DNA of 64,000 nucleotides from Pythium myriotylum (GCA_023091665.1 JALJCQ010000011.1:1612001-1676000), one strand, 5' to 3'. Shown: positions 27,688-40,895, numbered from the stretch's first letter. Program-made: numbers and translations. The notes: generated by a model from the sequence alone, not told the origin.

Positions 27688-28022
27688 ACATTCGCTTTGC
27701 TCGACCAACTCAACATACCATCGCATACACAGCGCTTGCGTCCCAAATACGCTTGGTCCTACCACAACCCACACACGGGACCACGCACAGCGCAGTACAC
27801 GACCTCGTGCGCCATAAAACGCAACAAAACGGACGTCTGATCTCGTAGATCGAAGCACACAGTGGTGTATGTGGAGTGACGAGGGTAAGGCCTGTGTGTG
27901 GTCGTGGTTGACGGTGAGTGTGTGAGTTTGTGTTGTTTCTGTGTTTGTAGGTGTAATGTGTAGTTTGGCGTTTTGTGTTTGTGTTGATGCCTGCGTAGGA
28001 CGTGCAGCCCCTATAGCTCAGT

Positions 28023-28256
28023 TTCAAGGCGTCTGTATTGCTGCACTAGCATTTACGACTGACTTCTAACTGCTCGCTAATCCCGTGCGGGTTTTATGTT
28101 GCTAAGGTTCGGTTGAGTCTCGTGGTTGGCTGGTCGGTTTGTGCTGAGAGGATGAATCCTTGCGTCATGGTTCGTTGGGTTGTTGAGGTGGTTGTTCTGT
28201 TGTCGTTGAAGCTGGGTACTGGGTTAACTTGACCTTCATTTGCTGGTTTGCTGGTA
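28023..28256 (-). mobile_element. Short element, 234-bp truncated, unit 8
   Basis: Stubs 28007-28022 and 28257-28272; same arrangement as unit 7. Confidence 0.85.
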
Positions 28257-28272
28257 GCCCCTATAGCTCAGT

Positions 28273-29035
28273 TTCAAGGCGTCTGTATTGCTGCACTAGC
28301 ATTTACGACTGACTTCTAACTGCTCGCTAATCCCGTGCGGGTTCTATGTTGCTAAGGTTCGGTTGAGTCTCGTGGTTGGCTGGTCGGTTTGTGCTGAGAG
28401 GATGAATCCTTGCGTCATGGTTCGTTGGGTTGTTGAGGTTGTTGTTCTGTTGTCGTTGAAGCTGGGTACTGGGTTAACTTGACCTTCATTTGCTGGTTTG
28501 CTGGTATGTTGATGCTGGGTGAGTTGAGTGTTGGTTGGGTTGAAGCTGGGTTGGCTGAATGCCGGTTGGGTTGATGCTGGGTTGCTTGAATGCTGGTTGG
28601 GTTGAGGTTGGTGTCGGTGAGTGCTGGTTGGGTTGAGGTTGGTGTCGGTGAGTGTTGGTTACCCAACGGTCTCGTGAGTGAAGGTTGGTGGCTGGGTGCC
28701 GTGAGTGTTGGTCACGGCGTGGGTTGATCAGCGGTGGGTTGATATTAGAGTCGACCGGGTGGCCGAGCTCTGGCGCGCGCTCTCCATGTGGTGAATGTCG
28801 GCTCTCCCGATGAAGCCGAAGGAAGCACGCATGGGATGCCGACTGGTCGGCGCGGTGGCGGTAGCGTCCCGATGCCAAGCTTCTTGCGCTTGGTCTTGGC
28901 TCTCGCAGCACCCTTGGTCATGGCGACTGGGTGTGGAGAGGGTCGGGGGTGATGGGCTGGCAGCTGGGCTGGGTGCTTGGACTGGACACTTCTGGACTTG
29001 GTCACTTGAGGGGTAGCGAGCAAATTGCGAAGTGA
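28273..29035 (-). mobile_element. Short element, full length (763 bp), unit 8
   Basis: Between stub 28257-28272 and tRNA-Thr 29036. Confidence 0.85.
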
Positions 29036-29107
29036 GCCCCTATAGCTCAGTGGTAGAGCACTCGCTTCGTAAGCGAAAGGTCGGTGGTTCGATCCCGCTT
29101 GGGGGCA
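29036..29107 (+). tRNA. tRNA-Thr (CGT), unit 9
   Basis: Intact; stacked short elements upstream. Confidence 0.95.
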
Positions 29108-29421
29108 ATCTTTTTGCACACCCACACAAGACACGACCTCTCACACAACACCACCCCTCTTCCCTCCACGTCCCGCGCTGCACCTGCTACCAGACATCAG
29201 GTTGACCAGCAACCACTGTCTCGGTTCTCGTCATCGCCACACTCAATGCCATGGACTTACCACCACCGCCACCGAATACAAACCCGTATTCGAGTGTCCG
29301 CAACTTCCCCTTGACCACTCGGTATCCACAGAAGACGAATCCAACGATTTTCTAGACAGAGACAGGCATGGATATATGGATATGCAACTGGATCGATAGA
29401 ACGACATACAGACAGCCGCGA

Positions 29422-29424
<3 letters not shown>

Positions 29425-29508
<84 letters not shown>
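29425..29508. repeat. AG microsatellite, 84 bp, unit 9
   Basis: Pure AG run. Confidence 0.95.
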
Positions 29509-29514
<6 letters not shown>

Positions 29515-30119
29515 AGCGCAGCGCGATACATAGGACACATTTCCCTGCGCTATCAATATACCTGGGCCTCGCTAGTGTGGCCATCCAGCATCCAGCCCAC
29601 CGAATATCACACTACTGTCACACGCACACACACGAGGTGAGAGGTGACGTCGTGATGCAATATCCTATGTATGTGTCCCAAGACACCTTTGACCTTACCT
29701 CCCCCTCTGACCATGCGCCATCGCCCATCAATCAACCAGCAGCAGCATCCAGCAGGATCCAGGAATCCCACCGACGGCTGGGGTGAAACACGCTGCGTGT
29801 TGACGCATGAATGCAAAGAGTCTAGGCGTTGCACAGCAGCACGTAGTGCGCCATCGGCTGGCCACGGTCGATCCGAGCCGTTCCGGCTGGGTCTGCAGTC
29901 TAACTCGTTTGTTGCTTTTGCAAACAGATGCGTCGAAGACAACAGCCTATTTGGAGCAGTGGTCCGAGTTGATAGAGATGCAAGCATGAAGAGTCGGATG
30001 GTTGATGTGCATTCTAACGCGCGTGGTGAACGGCGGCGAGCGTGGTTTGTTTTGGTGTGTTGTAGGTGTAGGGTTTCGTTGGTGGGCGGGAATGCAGTGT
30101 GTGGGGTGCGTAGATCGGA

Positions 30120-30200
30120 GACAGCTTGGCCGAGTGGTTAAGGCGCTAGCCTGCTAAGTTAGTGGGGCAACCCGCGTGAGTTCGAATCTCACAGCTGTCG
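30120..30200 (+). tRNA. tRNA-Ser (GCT), unit 9
   Basis: Anticodon GCT. Confidence 0.95.
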
Positions 30201-30354
30201 TCTTTTTCCCAGCCTCCCACTCCGACCTCGGCTCTGTCTCCTCAATTCCTCTTGCACTGGTCGTGATTCGCACAGAACCTTTTTGTGCCCAAGTGGTTCT
30301 CGATGCGTATACCAACGCAAGCACCTAAGGCAGGCGTGCTCCTGTGAAGCCTAG

Positions 30355-30378
30355 GAACCACTTCGGTGGTCATCCGCA

Positions 30379-30409
<31 letters not shown>

Positions 30410-30459
30410 GGCCCCTGCGCAAGGATGACACGCATAAATCGAGAAGTATCGCACTTTTT
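30355..30459 (+). ncRNA. U6: U6 snRNA, unit 9
   Basis: Copy of the unit 1 gene. Confidence 0.95.
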
Positions 30460-30703
30460 CCACCCATGTCTTTGGACTCTACATTACTCGACAGACATCC
30501 GACACCACCCCCACCAACACACGAAGTCTCGTCCCACGCATCCACGGCGCTCACATGCATTCCTTCTCTGGATGACGCTGGGAAGTCTGGGTACCCGTAT
30601 GATGGGGAAACGACGCAATGGTAGCGGTGAAGGTAGTGGTGGCCGCGAGGGGTGTCCAGGCTGTGTTCTGGAGGTGATAGAAGGATGGAAAAGGAGTAAA
30701 ATT

Positions 30704-30775
30704 TGAGGGATGAGGGGATCGAACCCCCGACCGCTGGGACTGGAATCCAGCGCTCTACCACTGAGCTAACCCCCC
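30704..30775 (-). tRNA. tRNA-Trp (CCA), unit 9
   Basis: G1-C72 form. Confidence 0.85.
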
Positions 30776-31110
30776 ACATTCGCTTTGCTCGACCAACTCA
30801 ACATACCATCGCATACACAGCGCTTGCGTCCCAAATACGCTTGGTCCTACCACAACCCACACACGGGACCACGCACAGCGCAGTACACGACCTCGTGCGC
30901 CATAAAACGCAACAAAACGGACGTCTGATCTCGTAGATCGAAGCACACAGTGGTGTATGTGGAGTGACGAGGGTAAGGCCTGTGTGTGGTCGTGGTTGAC
31001 GGTGAGTGTGTGAGTTTGTGTTGTTTCTGTGTTTGTAGGTGTAATGTGTAGTTTGGCGTTTTGTGTTTGTGTTGATGCCTGCGCAGGACGTGCAGCCCCT
31101 ATAGCTCAGT

Positions 31111-31344
31111 TTCAAGGCGTCTGTATTGCTGCACTAGCATTTACGACTGACTTCTAACTGCTCGCTAATCCCGTGCGGGTTTTATGTTGCTAAGGTTCGG
31201 TTGAGTCTCGTGGTTGGCTGGTCGGTTTGTGCTGAGAGGATGAATCCCTGCGTCATGGTTCGTTGGGTTGTTGAGGTGGTTGTTCTGTTGTCGTTGAAGC
31301 TGGGTACTGGGTTAACTTGACCTTCATTTGCTGGTTTGCTGGTA
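31111..31344 (-). mobile_element. Short element, 234-bp truncated, unit 9
   Basis: Stub 31095-31110; intact tRNA-Thr follows at 31345. Confidence 0.85.
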
Positions 31345-31416
31345 GCCCCTATAGCTCAGTGGTAGAGCACTCGCTTCGTAAGCGAAAGGTCGGTGGTTCG
31401 ATCCCGCTTGGGGGCA
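31345..31416 (+). tRNA. tRNA-Thr (CGT), unit 10
   Basis: Intact; 234-bp element upstream. Confidence 0.95.
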
Positions 31417-31730
31417 ATCTTTTTGCACACCCACACAAGACACGACCTCTCACACAACACCACCCCTCTTCCCTCCACGTCCCGCGCTGCACCTGCTACC
31501 AGACATCAGGTTGACCAGCAACCACTGTCTCGGTTCTCGTCATCGCCACACTCAATGCCATGGACTTACCACCACCGCCACCGAATACAAACCCGTATTC
31601 GAGTGTCCGCAACTTCCCCTTGACCACTCGGTATCCACAGAAGACGAATCCAACGATTTTCTAGACAGAGACAGGCATGGATATATGGATATGCAACTGG
31701 ATCGATAGAACGACATACAGACAGCCGCGA

Positions 31731-31733
<3 letters not shown>

Positions 31734-31763
<30 letters not shown>
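31734..31763. repeat. AG microsatellite, 30 bp, unit 10
   Basis: Pure AG run. Confidence 0.95.
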
Positions 31764-31769
<6 letters not shown>

Positions 31770-32374
31770 AGCGCAGCGCGATACATAGGACACATTTCCC
31801 TGCGCTATCAATATACCTGGGCCTCGCTAGTGTGGCCATCCAGCATCCAGCCCACCGAATATCACACTACTGTCACACGCACACACACGAGGTGAGAGGT
31901 GACGTCGTGATGCAATATCCTATGTATGTGTCCCAAGACACCTTTGACCTTACCTCCCCCTCTGACCATGCGCCATCGCCCATCAATCAACCAGCAGCAG
32001 CATCCAGCAGGATCCAGGAATCCCACCGACGGCTGGGGTGAAACACGCTGCGTGTTGACGCATGAATGCAAAGAGTCTAGGCGTTGCACAGCAGCACGTA
32101 GTGCGCCATCGGCTGGCCACGGTCGATCCGAGCCGTTCCGGCTGGGTCTGCAGTCTAACTCGTTTGTTGCTTTTGCAAACAGATGCGTCGAAGACAACAG
32201 CCTATTTGGAGCAGTGGTCCGAGTTGATAGAGATGCAAGCATGAAGAGTCGGATGGTTGATGTGCATTCTAACGCGCGTGGTGAACGGCGGCGAGCGTGG
32301 TTTGTTTTGGTGTGTTGTAGGTGTAGGGTTTCGTTGGTGGGCGGGAATGCAGTGTGTGGGGTGCGTAGATCGGA

Positions 32375-32455
32375 GACAGCTTGGCCGAGTGGTTAAGGCG
32401 CTAGCCTGCTAAGTTAGTGGGGCAACCCGCGTGAGTTCGAATCTCACAGCTGTCG
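32375..32455 (+). tRNA. tRNA-Ser (GCT), unit 10
   Basis: Anticodon GCT. Confidence 0.95.
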
Positions 32456-32609
32456 TCTTTTTCCCAGCCTCCCACTCCGACCTCGGCTCTGTCTCCTCAA
32501 TTCCTCTTGCACTGGTCGTGATTCGCACAGAACCTTTTTGTGCCCAAGTGGTTCTCGATGCGTATACCAACGCAAGCACCTAAGGCAGGCGTGCTCCTGT
32601 GAAGCCTAG

Positions 32610-32633
32610 GAACCACTTCGGTGGTCATCCGCA

Positions 32634-32664
<31 letters not shown>

Positions 32665-32714
32665 GGCCCCTGCGCAAGGATGACACGCATAAATCGAGAA
32701 GTATCGCACTTTTT
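32610..32714 (+). ncRNA. U6: U6 snRNA, unit 10
   Basis: Copy of the unit 1 gene. Confidence 0.95.
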
Positions 32715-32958
32715 CCACCCATGTCTTTGGACTCTACATTACTCGACAGACATCCGACACCACCCCCACCAACACACGAAGTCTCGTCCCACGCATCCAC
32801 GGCGCTCACATGCATTCCTTCTCTGGATGACGCTGGGAAGTCTGGGTACCCGTATGATGGGGAAACGACGCAATGGTAGCGGTGAAGGTAGTGGTGGCCG
32901 CGAGGGGTGTCCAGGCTGTGTTCTGGAGGTGATAGAAGGATGGAAAAGGAGTAAAATT

Positions 32959-33030
32959 TGAGGGATGAGGGGATCGAACCCCCGACCGCTGGGACTGGAA
33001 TCCAGCGCTCTACCACTGAGCTAACCCCCC
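32959..33030 (-). tRNA. tRNA-Trp (CCA), unit 10
   Basis: G1-C72 form. Confidence 0.85.
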
Positions 33031-33365
33031 ACATTCGCTTTGCTCGACCAACTCAACATACCATCGCATACACAGCGCTTGCGTCCCAAATACGCTTGGT
33101 CCTACCACAACCCACACACGGGACCACGCACAGCGCAGTACACGACCTCGTGCGCCATAAAACGCAACAAAACGGACGTCTGATCTCGTAGATCGAAGCA
33201 CACAGTGGTGTATGTGGAGTGACGAGGGTAAGGCCTGTGTGTGGTCGTGGTTGACGGTGAGTGTGTGAGTTTGTGTTGTTTCTGTGTTTGTAGGTGTAAT
33301 GTGTAGTTTGGCGTTTTGTGTTTGTGTTGATGCCTGCGCAGGACGTGCAGCCCCTATAGCTCAGT

Positions 33366-33599
33366 TTCAAGGCGTCTGTATTGCTGCACTAGCATTTACG
33401 ACTGACTTCTAACTGCTCGCTAATCCCGTGCGGGTTTTATGTTGCTAAGGTTCGGTTGAGTCTCGTGGTTGGCTGGTCGGTTTGTGCTGAGAGGATGAAT
33501 CCTTGCGTCATGGTTCGTTGGGTTGTTGAGGTGGTTGTTCTGTTGTCGTTGAAGCTGGGTACTGGGTTAACTTGACCTTCATTTGCTGGTTTGCTGGTA
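33366..33599 (-). mobile_element. Short element, 234-bp truncated, unit 10
   Basis: Stub 33350-33365; intact tRNA-Thr follows at 33600. Confidence 0.85.
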
Positions 33600-33671
33600 G
33601 CCCCTATAGCTCAGTGGTAGAGCACTCGCTTCGTAAGCGAAAGGTCGGTGGTTCGATCCCGCTTGGGGGCA
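33600..33671 (+). tRNA. tRNA-Thr (CGT), unit 11
   Basis: Intact; 234-bp element upstream. Confidence 0.95.
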
Positions 33672-33985
33672 ATCTTTTTGCACACCCACACAAGACACGA
33701 CCTCTCACACAACACCACCCCTCTTCCCTCCACGTCCCGCGCTGCACCTGCTACCAGACATCAGGTTGACCAGCAACCACTGTCTCGGTTCTCGTCATCG
33801 CCACACTCAATGCCATGGACTTACCACCACCGCCACCGAATACAAACCCGTATTCGAGTGTCCGCAACTTCCCCTTGACCACTCGGTATCCACAGAAGAC
33901 GAATCCAACGATTTTCTAGACAGAGACAGGCATGGATATATGGATATGCAACTGGATCGATAGAACGACATACAGACAGCCGCGA

Positions 33986-33988
<3 letters not shown>

Positions 33989-34078
<90 letters not shown>
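33989..34078. repeat. AG microsatellite, 90 bp, unit 11
   Basis: Pure AG run. Confidence 0.95.
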
Positions 34079-34084
<6 letters not shown>

Positions 34085-34689
34085 AGCGCAGCGCGATACA
34101 TAGGACACATTTCCCTGCGCTATCAATATACCTGGGCCTCGCTAGTGTGGCCATCCAGCATCCAGCCCACCGAATATCACACTACTGTCACACGCACACA
34201 CACGAGGTGAGAGGTGACGTCGTGATGCAATATCCTATGTATGTGTCCCAAGACACCTTTGACCTTACCTCCCCCTCTGACCATGCGCCATCGCCCATCA
34301 ATCAACCAGCAGCAGCATCCAGCAGGATCCAGGAATCCCACCGACGGCTGGGGTGAAACACGCTGCGTGTTGACGCATGAATGCAAAGAGTCTAGGCGTT
34401 GCACAGCAGCACGTAGTGCGCCATCGGCTGGCCACGGTCGATCCGAGCCGTTCCGGCTGGGTCTGCAGTCTAACTCGTTTGTTGCTTTTGCAAACAGATG
34501 CGTCGAAGACAACAGCCTATTTGGAGCAGTGGTCCGAGTTGATAGAGATGCAAGCATGAAGAGTCGGATGGTTGATGTGCATTCTAACGCGCGTGGTGAA
34601 CGGCGGCGAGCGTGGTTTGTTTTGGTGTGTTGTAGGTGTAGGGTTTCGTTGGTGGGCGGGAATGCAGTGTGTGGGGTGCGTAGATCGGA

Positions 34690-34770
34690 GACAGCTTGGC
34701 CGAGTGGTTAAGGCGCTAGCCTGCTAAGTTAGTGGGGCAACCCGCGTGAGTTCGAATCTCACAGCTGTCG
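34690..34770 (+). tRNA. tRNA-Ser (GCT), unit 11
   Basis: Anticodon GCT. Confidence 0.95.
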
Positions 34771-34924
34771 TCTTTTTCCCAGCCTCCCACTCCGACCTCG
34801 GCTCTGTCTCCTCAATTCCTCTTGCACTGGTCGTGATTCGCACAGAACCTTTTTGTGCCCAAGTGGTTCTCGATGCGTATACCAACGCAAGCACCTAAGG
34901 CAGGCGTGCTCCTGTGAAGCCTAG

Positions 34925-34948
34925 GAACCACTTCGGTGGTCATCCGCA

Positions 34949-34979
<31 letters not shown>

Positions 34980-35029
34980 GGCCCCTGCGCAAGGATGACA
35001 CGCATAAATCGAGAAGTATCGCACTTTTT
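34925..35029 (+). ncRNA. U6: U6 snRNA, unit 11
   Basis: Copy of the unit 1 gene. Confidence 0.95.
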
Positions 35030-35273
35030 CCACCCATGTCTTTGGACTCTACATTACTCGACAGACATCCGACACCACCCCCACCAACACACGAAGTCTC
35101 GTCCCACGCATCCACGGCGCTCACATGCATTCCTTCTCTGGATGACGCTGGGAAGTCTGGGTACCCGTATGATGGGGAAACGACGCAATGGTAGCGGTGA
35201 AGGTAGTGGTGGCCGCGAGGGGTGTCCAGGCTGTGTTCTGGAGGTGATAGAAGGATGGAAAAGGAGTAAAATT

Positions 35274-35345
35274 TGAGGGATGAGGGGATCGAACCCCCGA
35301 CCGCTGGGACTGGAATCCAGCGCTCTACCACTGAGCTAACCCCCC
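35274..35345 (-). tRNA. tRNA-Trp (CCA), unit 11
   Basis: G1-C72 form. Confidence 0.85.
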
Positions 35346-35680
35346 ACATTCGCTTTGCTCGACCAACTCAACATACCATCGCATACACAGCGCTTGCGTC
35401 CCAAATACGCTTGGTCCTACCACAACCCACACACGGGACCACGCACAGCGCAGTACACGACCTCGTGCGCCATAAAACGCAACAAAACGGACGTCTGATC
35501 TCGTAGATCGAAGCACACAGTGGTGTATGTGGAGTGACGAGGGTAAGGCCTGTGTGTGGTCGTGGTTGACGGTGAGTGTGTGAGTTTGTGTTGTTTCTGT
35601 GTTTGTAGGTGTAATGTGTAGTTTGGCGTTTTGTGTTTGTGTTGATGCCTGCGCAGGACGTGCAGCCCCTATAGCTCAGT

Positions 35681-35914
35681 TTCAAGGCGTCTGTATTGCT
35701 GCACTAGCATTTACGACTGACTTCTAACTGCTCGCTAATCCCGTGCGGGTTTTATGTTGCTAAGGTTCGGTTGAGTCTCGTGGTTGGCTGGTCGGTTTGT
35801 GCTGAGAGGATGAATCCTTGCGTCATGGTTCGTTGGGTTGTTGAGGTGGTTGTTCTGTTGTCGTTGAAGCTGGGTACTGGGTTAACTTGACCTTCATTTG
35901 CTGGTTTGCTGGTA
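35681..35914 (-). mobile_element. Short element, 234-bp truncated, unit 11
   Basis: Stubs 35665-35680 and 35915-35930. Confidence 0.85.
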
Positions 35915-35930
35915 GCCCCTATAGCTCAGT

Positions 35931-36724
35931 TTCAAGGCGTCTGTATTGCTGCACTAGCATTTACGACTGACTTCTAACTGCTCGCTAATCCCGTGCGGGT
36001 TTTATGTTGCTAAGGTTCGGTTGAGTCTCGTGGTTGGCTGGTCGGTTTGTGCTGAGAGGATGAATCCTTGCGTCATGGTTCGTTGGGTTGTTGAGGTGGT
36101 TGTTCTGTTGTCGTTGAAGCTGGGTACTGGGTTAACTTGACCTTCATTTGCTGGTTTGCTGGTATGTTGATGCTGGGTGAGTTGAGTGTTGGTTGGGTTG
36201 AAGCTGGGTTGGCTGAATGCCGGTTGGGTTGATGCTGGGTTGCTTGAATGCTGGTTGGGTTGAGGTTGGTGTCGGTGAGTGCTGGTTGGGTTGAGGTTGG
36301 TGTCGGTGAGTGCTGGTTGGGTTGAGGTTGGTGTCGGTGAGTGTTGGTTACCCAACGGTCTCGTGAGTGAAGGTTGGTGGCTGGGTGCCGTGAGTGTTGG
36401 TCACGGCGTGGGTTGATCAGCGGTGGGTTGATATTAGAGTCGACCGGGTGGCCGAGCTCTGGCGCGCGCTCTCCATGTGGTGAATGTCGGCTCTCCCGAT
36501 GAAGCCGAAGGAAGCACGCATGGGATGCCGACTGGTCGGCGCGGTGGCGGCAGCGTCCCGATGCCAAGCTTCTTGCGCTTGGTCTTGGCTCTCGCAGAAC
36601 CCTTGGTCATGGCGACTGGGTGTGGAGAGGGTCGGGGGTGATGGGCTGGCAGCTGGGCTGGGTGCTTGGACTGGACACTTCTGGACTTGGTCACTTGAGG
36701 GGTAGCGAGCAAATTGCGAAGTGA
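35931..36724 (-). mobile_element. Short element, full length (794 bp), unit 11
   Basis: 31 bp longer than the 763-bp form through one more minisatellite copy. Intact tRNA-Thr follows at 36725. Confidence 0.85.
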
Positions 36725-36796
36725 GCCCCTATAGCTCAGTGGTAGAGCACTCGCTTCGTAAGCGAAAGGTCGGTGGTTCGATCCCGCTTGGGGGCA
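36725..36796 (+). tRNA. tRNA-Thr (CGT), unit 12
   Basis: Intact; stacked short elements upstream. Confidence 0.95.
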
Positions 36797-37110
36797 ATCT
36801 TTTTGCACACCCACACAAGACACGACCTCTCACACAACACCACCCCTCTTCCCTCCACGTCCCGCGCTGCACCTGCTACCAGACATCAGGTTGACCAGCA
36901 ACCACTGTCTCGGTTCTCGTCATCGCCACACTCAATGCCATGGACTTACCACCACCGCCACCGAATACAAACCCGTATTCGAGTGTCCGCAACTTCCCCT
37001 TGACCACTCGGTATCCACAGAAGACGAATCCAACGATTTTCTAGACAGAGACAGGCATGGATATATGGATATGCAACTGGATCGATAGAACGACATACAG
37101 ACAGCCGCGA

Positions 37111-37113
<3 letters not shown>

Positions 37114-37181
<68 letters not shown>
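37114..37181. repeat. AG microsatellite, 68 bp, unit 12
   Basis: Same length as unit 13. Confidence 0.95.
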
Positions 37182-37187
<6 letters not shown>

Positions 37188-37792
37188 AGCGCAGCGCGAT
37201 ACATAGGACACATTTCCCTGCGCTATCAATATACCTGGGCCTCGCTAGTGTGGCCATCCAGCATCCAGCCCACCGAATATCACACTACTGTCACACGCAC
37301 ACACACGAGGTGAGAGGTGACGTCGTGATGCAATATCCTATGTATGTGTCCCAAGACACCTTTGACCTTACCTCCCCCTCTGACCATGCGCCATCGCCCA
37401 TCAATCAACCAGCAGCAGCATCCAGCAGGATCCAGGAATCCCACCGACGGCTGGGGTGAAACACGCTGCGTGTTGACGCATGAATGCAAAGAGTCTAGGC
37501 GTTGCACAGCAGCACGTAGTGCGCCATCGGCTGGCCACGGTCGATCCGAGCCGTTCCGGCTGGGTCTGCAGTCTAACTCGTTTGTTGCTTTTGCAAACAG
37601 ATGCGTCGAAGACAACAGCCTATTTGGAGCAGTGGTCCGAGTTGATAGAGATGCAAGCATGAAGAGTCGGATGGTTGATGTGCATTCTAACGCGCGTGGT
37701 GAACGGCGGCGAGCGTGGTTTGTTTTGGTGTGTTGTAGGTGTAGGGTTTCGTTGGTGGGCGGGAATGCAGTGTGTGGGGTGCGTAGATCGGA

Positions 37793-37873
37793 GACAGCTT
37801 GGCCGAGTGGTTAAGGCGCTAGCCTGCTAAGTTAGTGGGGCAACCCGCGTGAGTTCGAATCTCACAGCTGTCG
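37793..37873 (+). tRNA. tRNA-Ser (GCT), unit 12
   Basis: Anticodon GCT. Confidence 0.95.
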
Positions 37874-38027
37874 TCTTTTTCCCAGCCTCCCACTCCGACC
37901 TCGGCTCTGTCTCCTCAATTCCTCTTGCACTGGTCGTGATTCGCACAGAACCTTTTTGTGCCCAAGTGGTTCTCGATGCGTATACCAACGCAAGCACCTA
38001 AGGCAGGCGTGCTCCTGTGAAGCCTAG

Positions 38028-38051
38028 GAACCACTTCGGTGGTCATCCGCA

Positions 38052-38082
<31 letters not shown>

Positions 38083-38132
38083 GGCCCCTGCGCAAGGATG
38101 ACACGCATAAATCGAGAAGTATCGCACTTTTT
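38028..38132 (+). ncRNA. U6: U6 snRNA, unit 12
   Basis: Copy of the unit 1 gene. Confidence 0.95.
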
Positions 38133-38376
38133 CCACCCATGTCTTTGGACTCTACATTACTCGACAGACATCCGACACCACCCCCACCAACACACGAAGT
38201 CTCGTCCCACGCATCCACGGCGCTCACATGCATTCCTTCTCTGGATGACGCTGGGAAGTCTGGGTACCCGTATGATGGGGAAACGACGCAATGGTAGCGG
38301 TGAAGGTAGTGGTGGCCGCGAGGGGTGTCCAGGCTGTGTTCTGGAGGTGATAGAAGGATGGAAAAGGAGTAAAATT

Positions 38377-38448
38377 TGAGGGATGAGGGGATCGAACCCC
38401 CGACCGCTGGGACTGGAATCCAGCGCTCTACCACTGAGCTAACCCCCC
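38377..38448 (-). tRNA. tRNA-Trp (CCA), unit 12
   Basis: G1-C72 form. Confidence 0.85.
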
Positions 38449-38783
38449 ACATTCGCTTTGCTCGACCAACTCAACATACCATCGCATACACAGCGCTTGC
38501 GTCCCAAATACGCTTGGTCCTACCACAACCCACACACGGGACCACGCACAGCGCAGTACACGACCTCGTGCGCCATAAAACGCAACAAAACGGACGTCTG
38601 ATCTCGTAGATCGAAGCACACAGTGGTGTATGTGGAGTGACGAGGGTAAGGCCTGTGTGTGGTCGTGGTTGACGGTGAGTGTGTGAGTTTGTGTTGTTTC
38701 TGTGTTTGTAGGTGTAATGTGTAGTTTGGCGTTTTGTGTTTGTGTTGATGCCTGCGCAGGACGTGCAGCCCCTATAGCTCAGT

Positions 38784-39017
38784 TTCAAGGCGTCTGTATT
38801 GCTGCACTAGCATTTACGACTGACTTCTAACTGCTCGCTAATCCCGTGCGGGTTTTATGTTGCTAAGGTTCGGTTGAGTCTCGTGGTTGGCTGGTCGGTT
38901 TGTGCTGAGAGGATGAATCCTTGCGTCATGGTTCGTTGGGTTGTTGAGGTGGTTGTTCTGTTGTCGTTGAAGCTGGGTACTGGGTTAACTTGACCTTCAT
39001 TTGCTGGTTTGCTGGTA
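38784..39017 (-). mobile_element. Short element, 234-bp truncated, unit 12
   Basis: Stubs 38768-38783 and 39018-39033. Confidence 0.85.
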
Positions 39018-39033
39018 GCCCCTATAGCTCAGT

Positions 39034-39827
39034 TTCAAGGCGTCTGTATTGCTGCACTAGCATTTACGACTGACTTCTAACTGCTCGCTAATCCCGTGCG
39101 GGTTTTATGTTGCTAAGGTTCGGTTGAGTCTCGTGGTTGGCTGGTCGGTTTGTGCTGAGAGGATGAATCCTTGCGTCATGGTTCGTTGGGTTGTTGAGGT
39201 GGTTGTTCTGTTGTCGTTGAAGCTGGGTACTGGGTTAACTTGACCTTCATTTGCTGGTTTGCTGGTATGTTGATGCTGGGTGAGTTGAGTGTTGGTTGGG
39301 TTGAAGCTGGGTTGGCTGAATGCCGGTTGGGTTGATGCTGGGTTGCTTGAATGCTGGTTGGGTTGAGGTTGGTGTCGGTGAGTGCTGGTTGGGTTGAGGT
39401 TGGTGTCGGTGAGTGCTGGTTGGGTTGAGGTTGGTGTCGGTGAGTGTTGGTTACCCAACGGTCTCGTGAGTGAAGGTTGGTGGCTGGGTGCCGTGAGTGT
39501 TGGTCACGGCGTGGGTTGATCAGCGGTGGGTTGATATTAGAGTCGACCGGGTGGCCGAGCTCTGGCGCGCGCTCTCCATGTGGTGAATGTCGGCTCTCCC
39601 GATGAAGCCGAAGGAAGCACGCATGGGATGCCGACTGGTCGGCGCGGTGGCGGCAGCGTCCCGATGCCAAGCTTCTTGCGCTTGGTCTTGGCTCTCGCAG
39701 AACCCTTGGTCATGGCGACTGGGTGTGGAGAGGGTCGGGGGTGATGGGCTGGCAGCTGGGCTGGGTGCTTGGACTGGACACTTCTGGACTTGGTCACTTG
39801 AGGGGTAGCGAGCAAATTGCGAAGTGA
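39034..39827 (-). mobile_element. Short element, full length (794 bp), unit 12
   Basis: Same form as unit 11, including the A-to-S change in the basic ORF. Intact tRNA-Thr at 39828. Confidence 0.85.
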
Positions 39828-39899
39828 GCCCCTATAGCTCAGTGGTAGAGCACTCGCTTCGTAAGCGAAAGGTCGGTGGTTCGATCCCGCTTGGGGGCA
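39828..39899 (+). tRNA. tRNA-Thr (CGT), unit 13
   Basis: Intact; stacked short elements upstream. Confidence 0.95.
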
Positions 39900-40213
39900 A
39901 TCTTTTTGCACACCCACACAAGACACGACCTCTCACACAACACCACCCCTCTTCCCTCCACGTCCCGCGCTGCACCTGCTACCAGACATCAGGTTGACCA
40001 GCAACCACTGTCTCGGTTCTCGTCATCGCCACACTCAATGCCATGGACTTACCACCACCGCCACCGAATACAAACCCGTATTCGAGTGTCCGCAACTTCC
40101 CCTTGACCACTCGGTATCCACAGAAGACGAATCCAACGATTTTCTAGACAGAGACAGGCATGGATATATGGATATGCAACTGGATCGATAGAACGACATA
40201 CAGACAGCCGCGA

Positions 40214-40216
<3 letters not shown>

Positions 40217-40284
<68 letters not shown>
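40217..40284. repeat. AG microsatellite, 68 bp, unit 13
   Basis: Pure AG run. Confidence 0.95.
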
Positions 40285-40290
<6 letters not shown>

Positions 40291-40895
40291 AGCGCAGCGC
40301 GATACATAGGACACATTTCCCTGCGCTATCAATATACCTGGGCCTCGCTAGTGTGGCCATCCAGCATCCAGCCCACCGAATATCACACTACTGTCACACG
40401 CACACACACGAGGTGAGAGGTGACGTCGTGATGCAATATCCTATGTATGTGTCCCAAGACACCTTTGACCTTACCTCCCCCTCTGACCATGCGCCATCGC
40501 CCATCAATCAACCAGCAGCAGCATCCAGCAGGATCCAGGAATCCCACCGACGGCTGGGGTGAAACACGCTGCGTGTTGACGCATGAATGCAAAGAGTCTA
40601 GGCGTTGCACAGCAGCACGTAGTGCGCCATCGGCTGGCCACGGTCGATCCGAGCCGTTCCGGCTGGGTCTGCAGTCTAACTCGTTTGTTGCTTTTGCAAA
40701 CAGATGCGTCGAAGACAACAGCCTATTTGGAGCAGTGGTCCGAGTTGATAGAGATGCAAGCATGAAGAGTCGGATGGTTGATGTGCATTCTAACGCGCGT
40801 GGTGAACGGCGGCGAGCGTGGTTTGTTTTGGTGTGTTGTAGGTGTAGGGTTTCGTTGGTGGGCGGGAATGCAGTGTGTGGGGTGCGTAGATCGGA

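Noticed and set aside
36073..36567. 164-aa Asn/Pro/Gln/His-rich frame in the short element
   Set aside because: Mostly translation of the 31-bp minisatellite; length changes with repeat number, and it is in a different frame from the basic mini-ORF.
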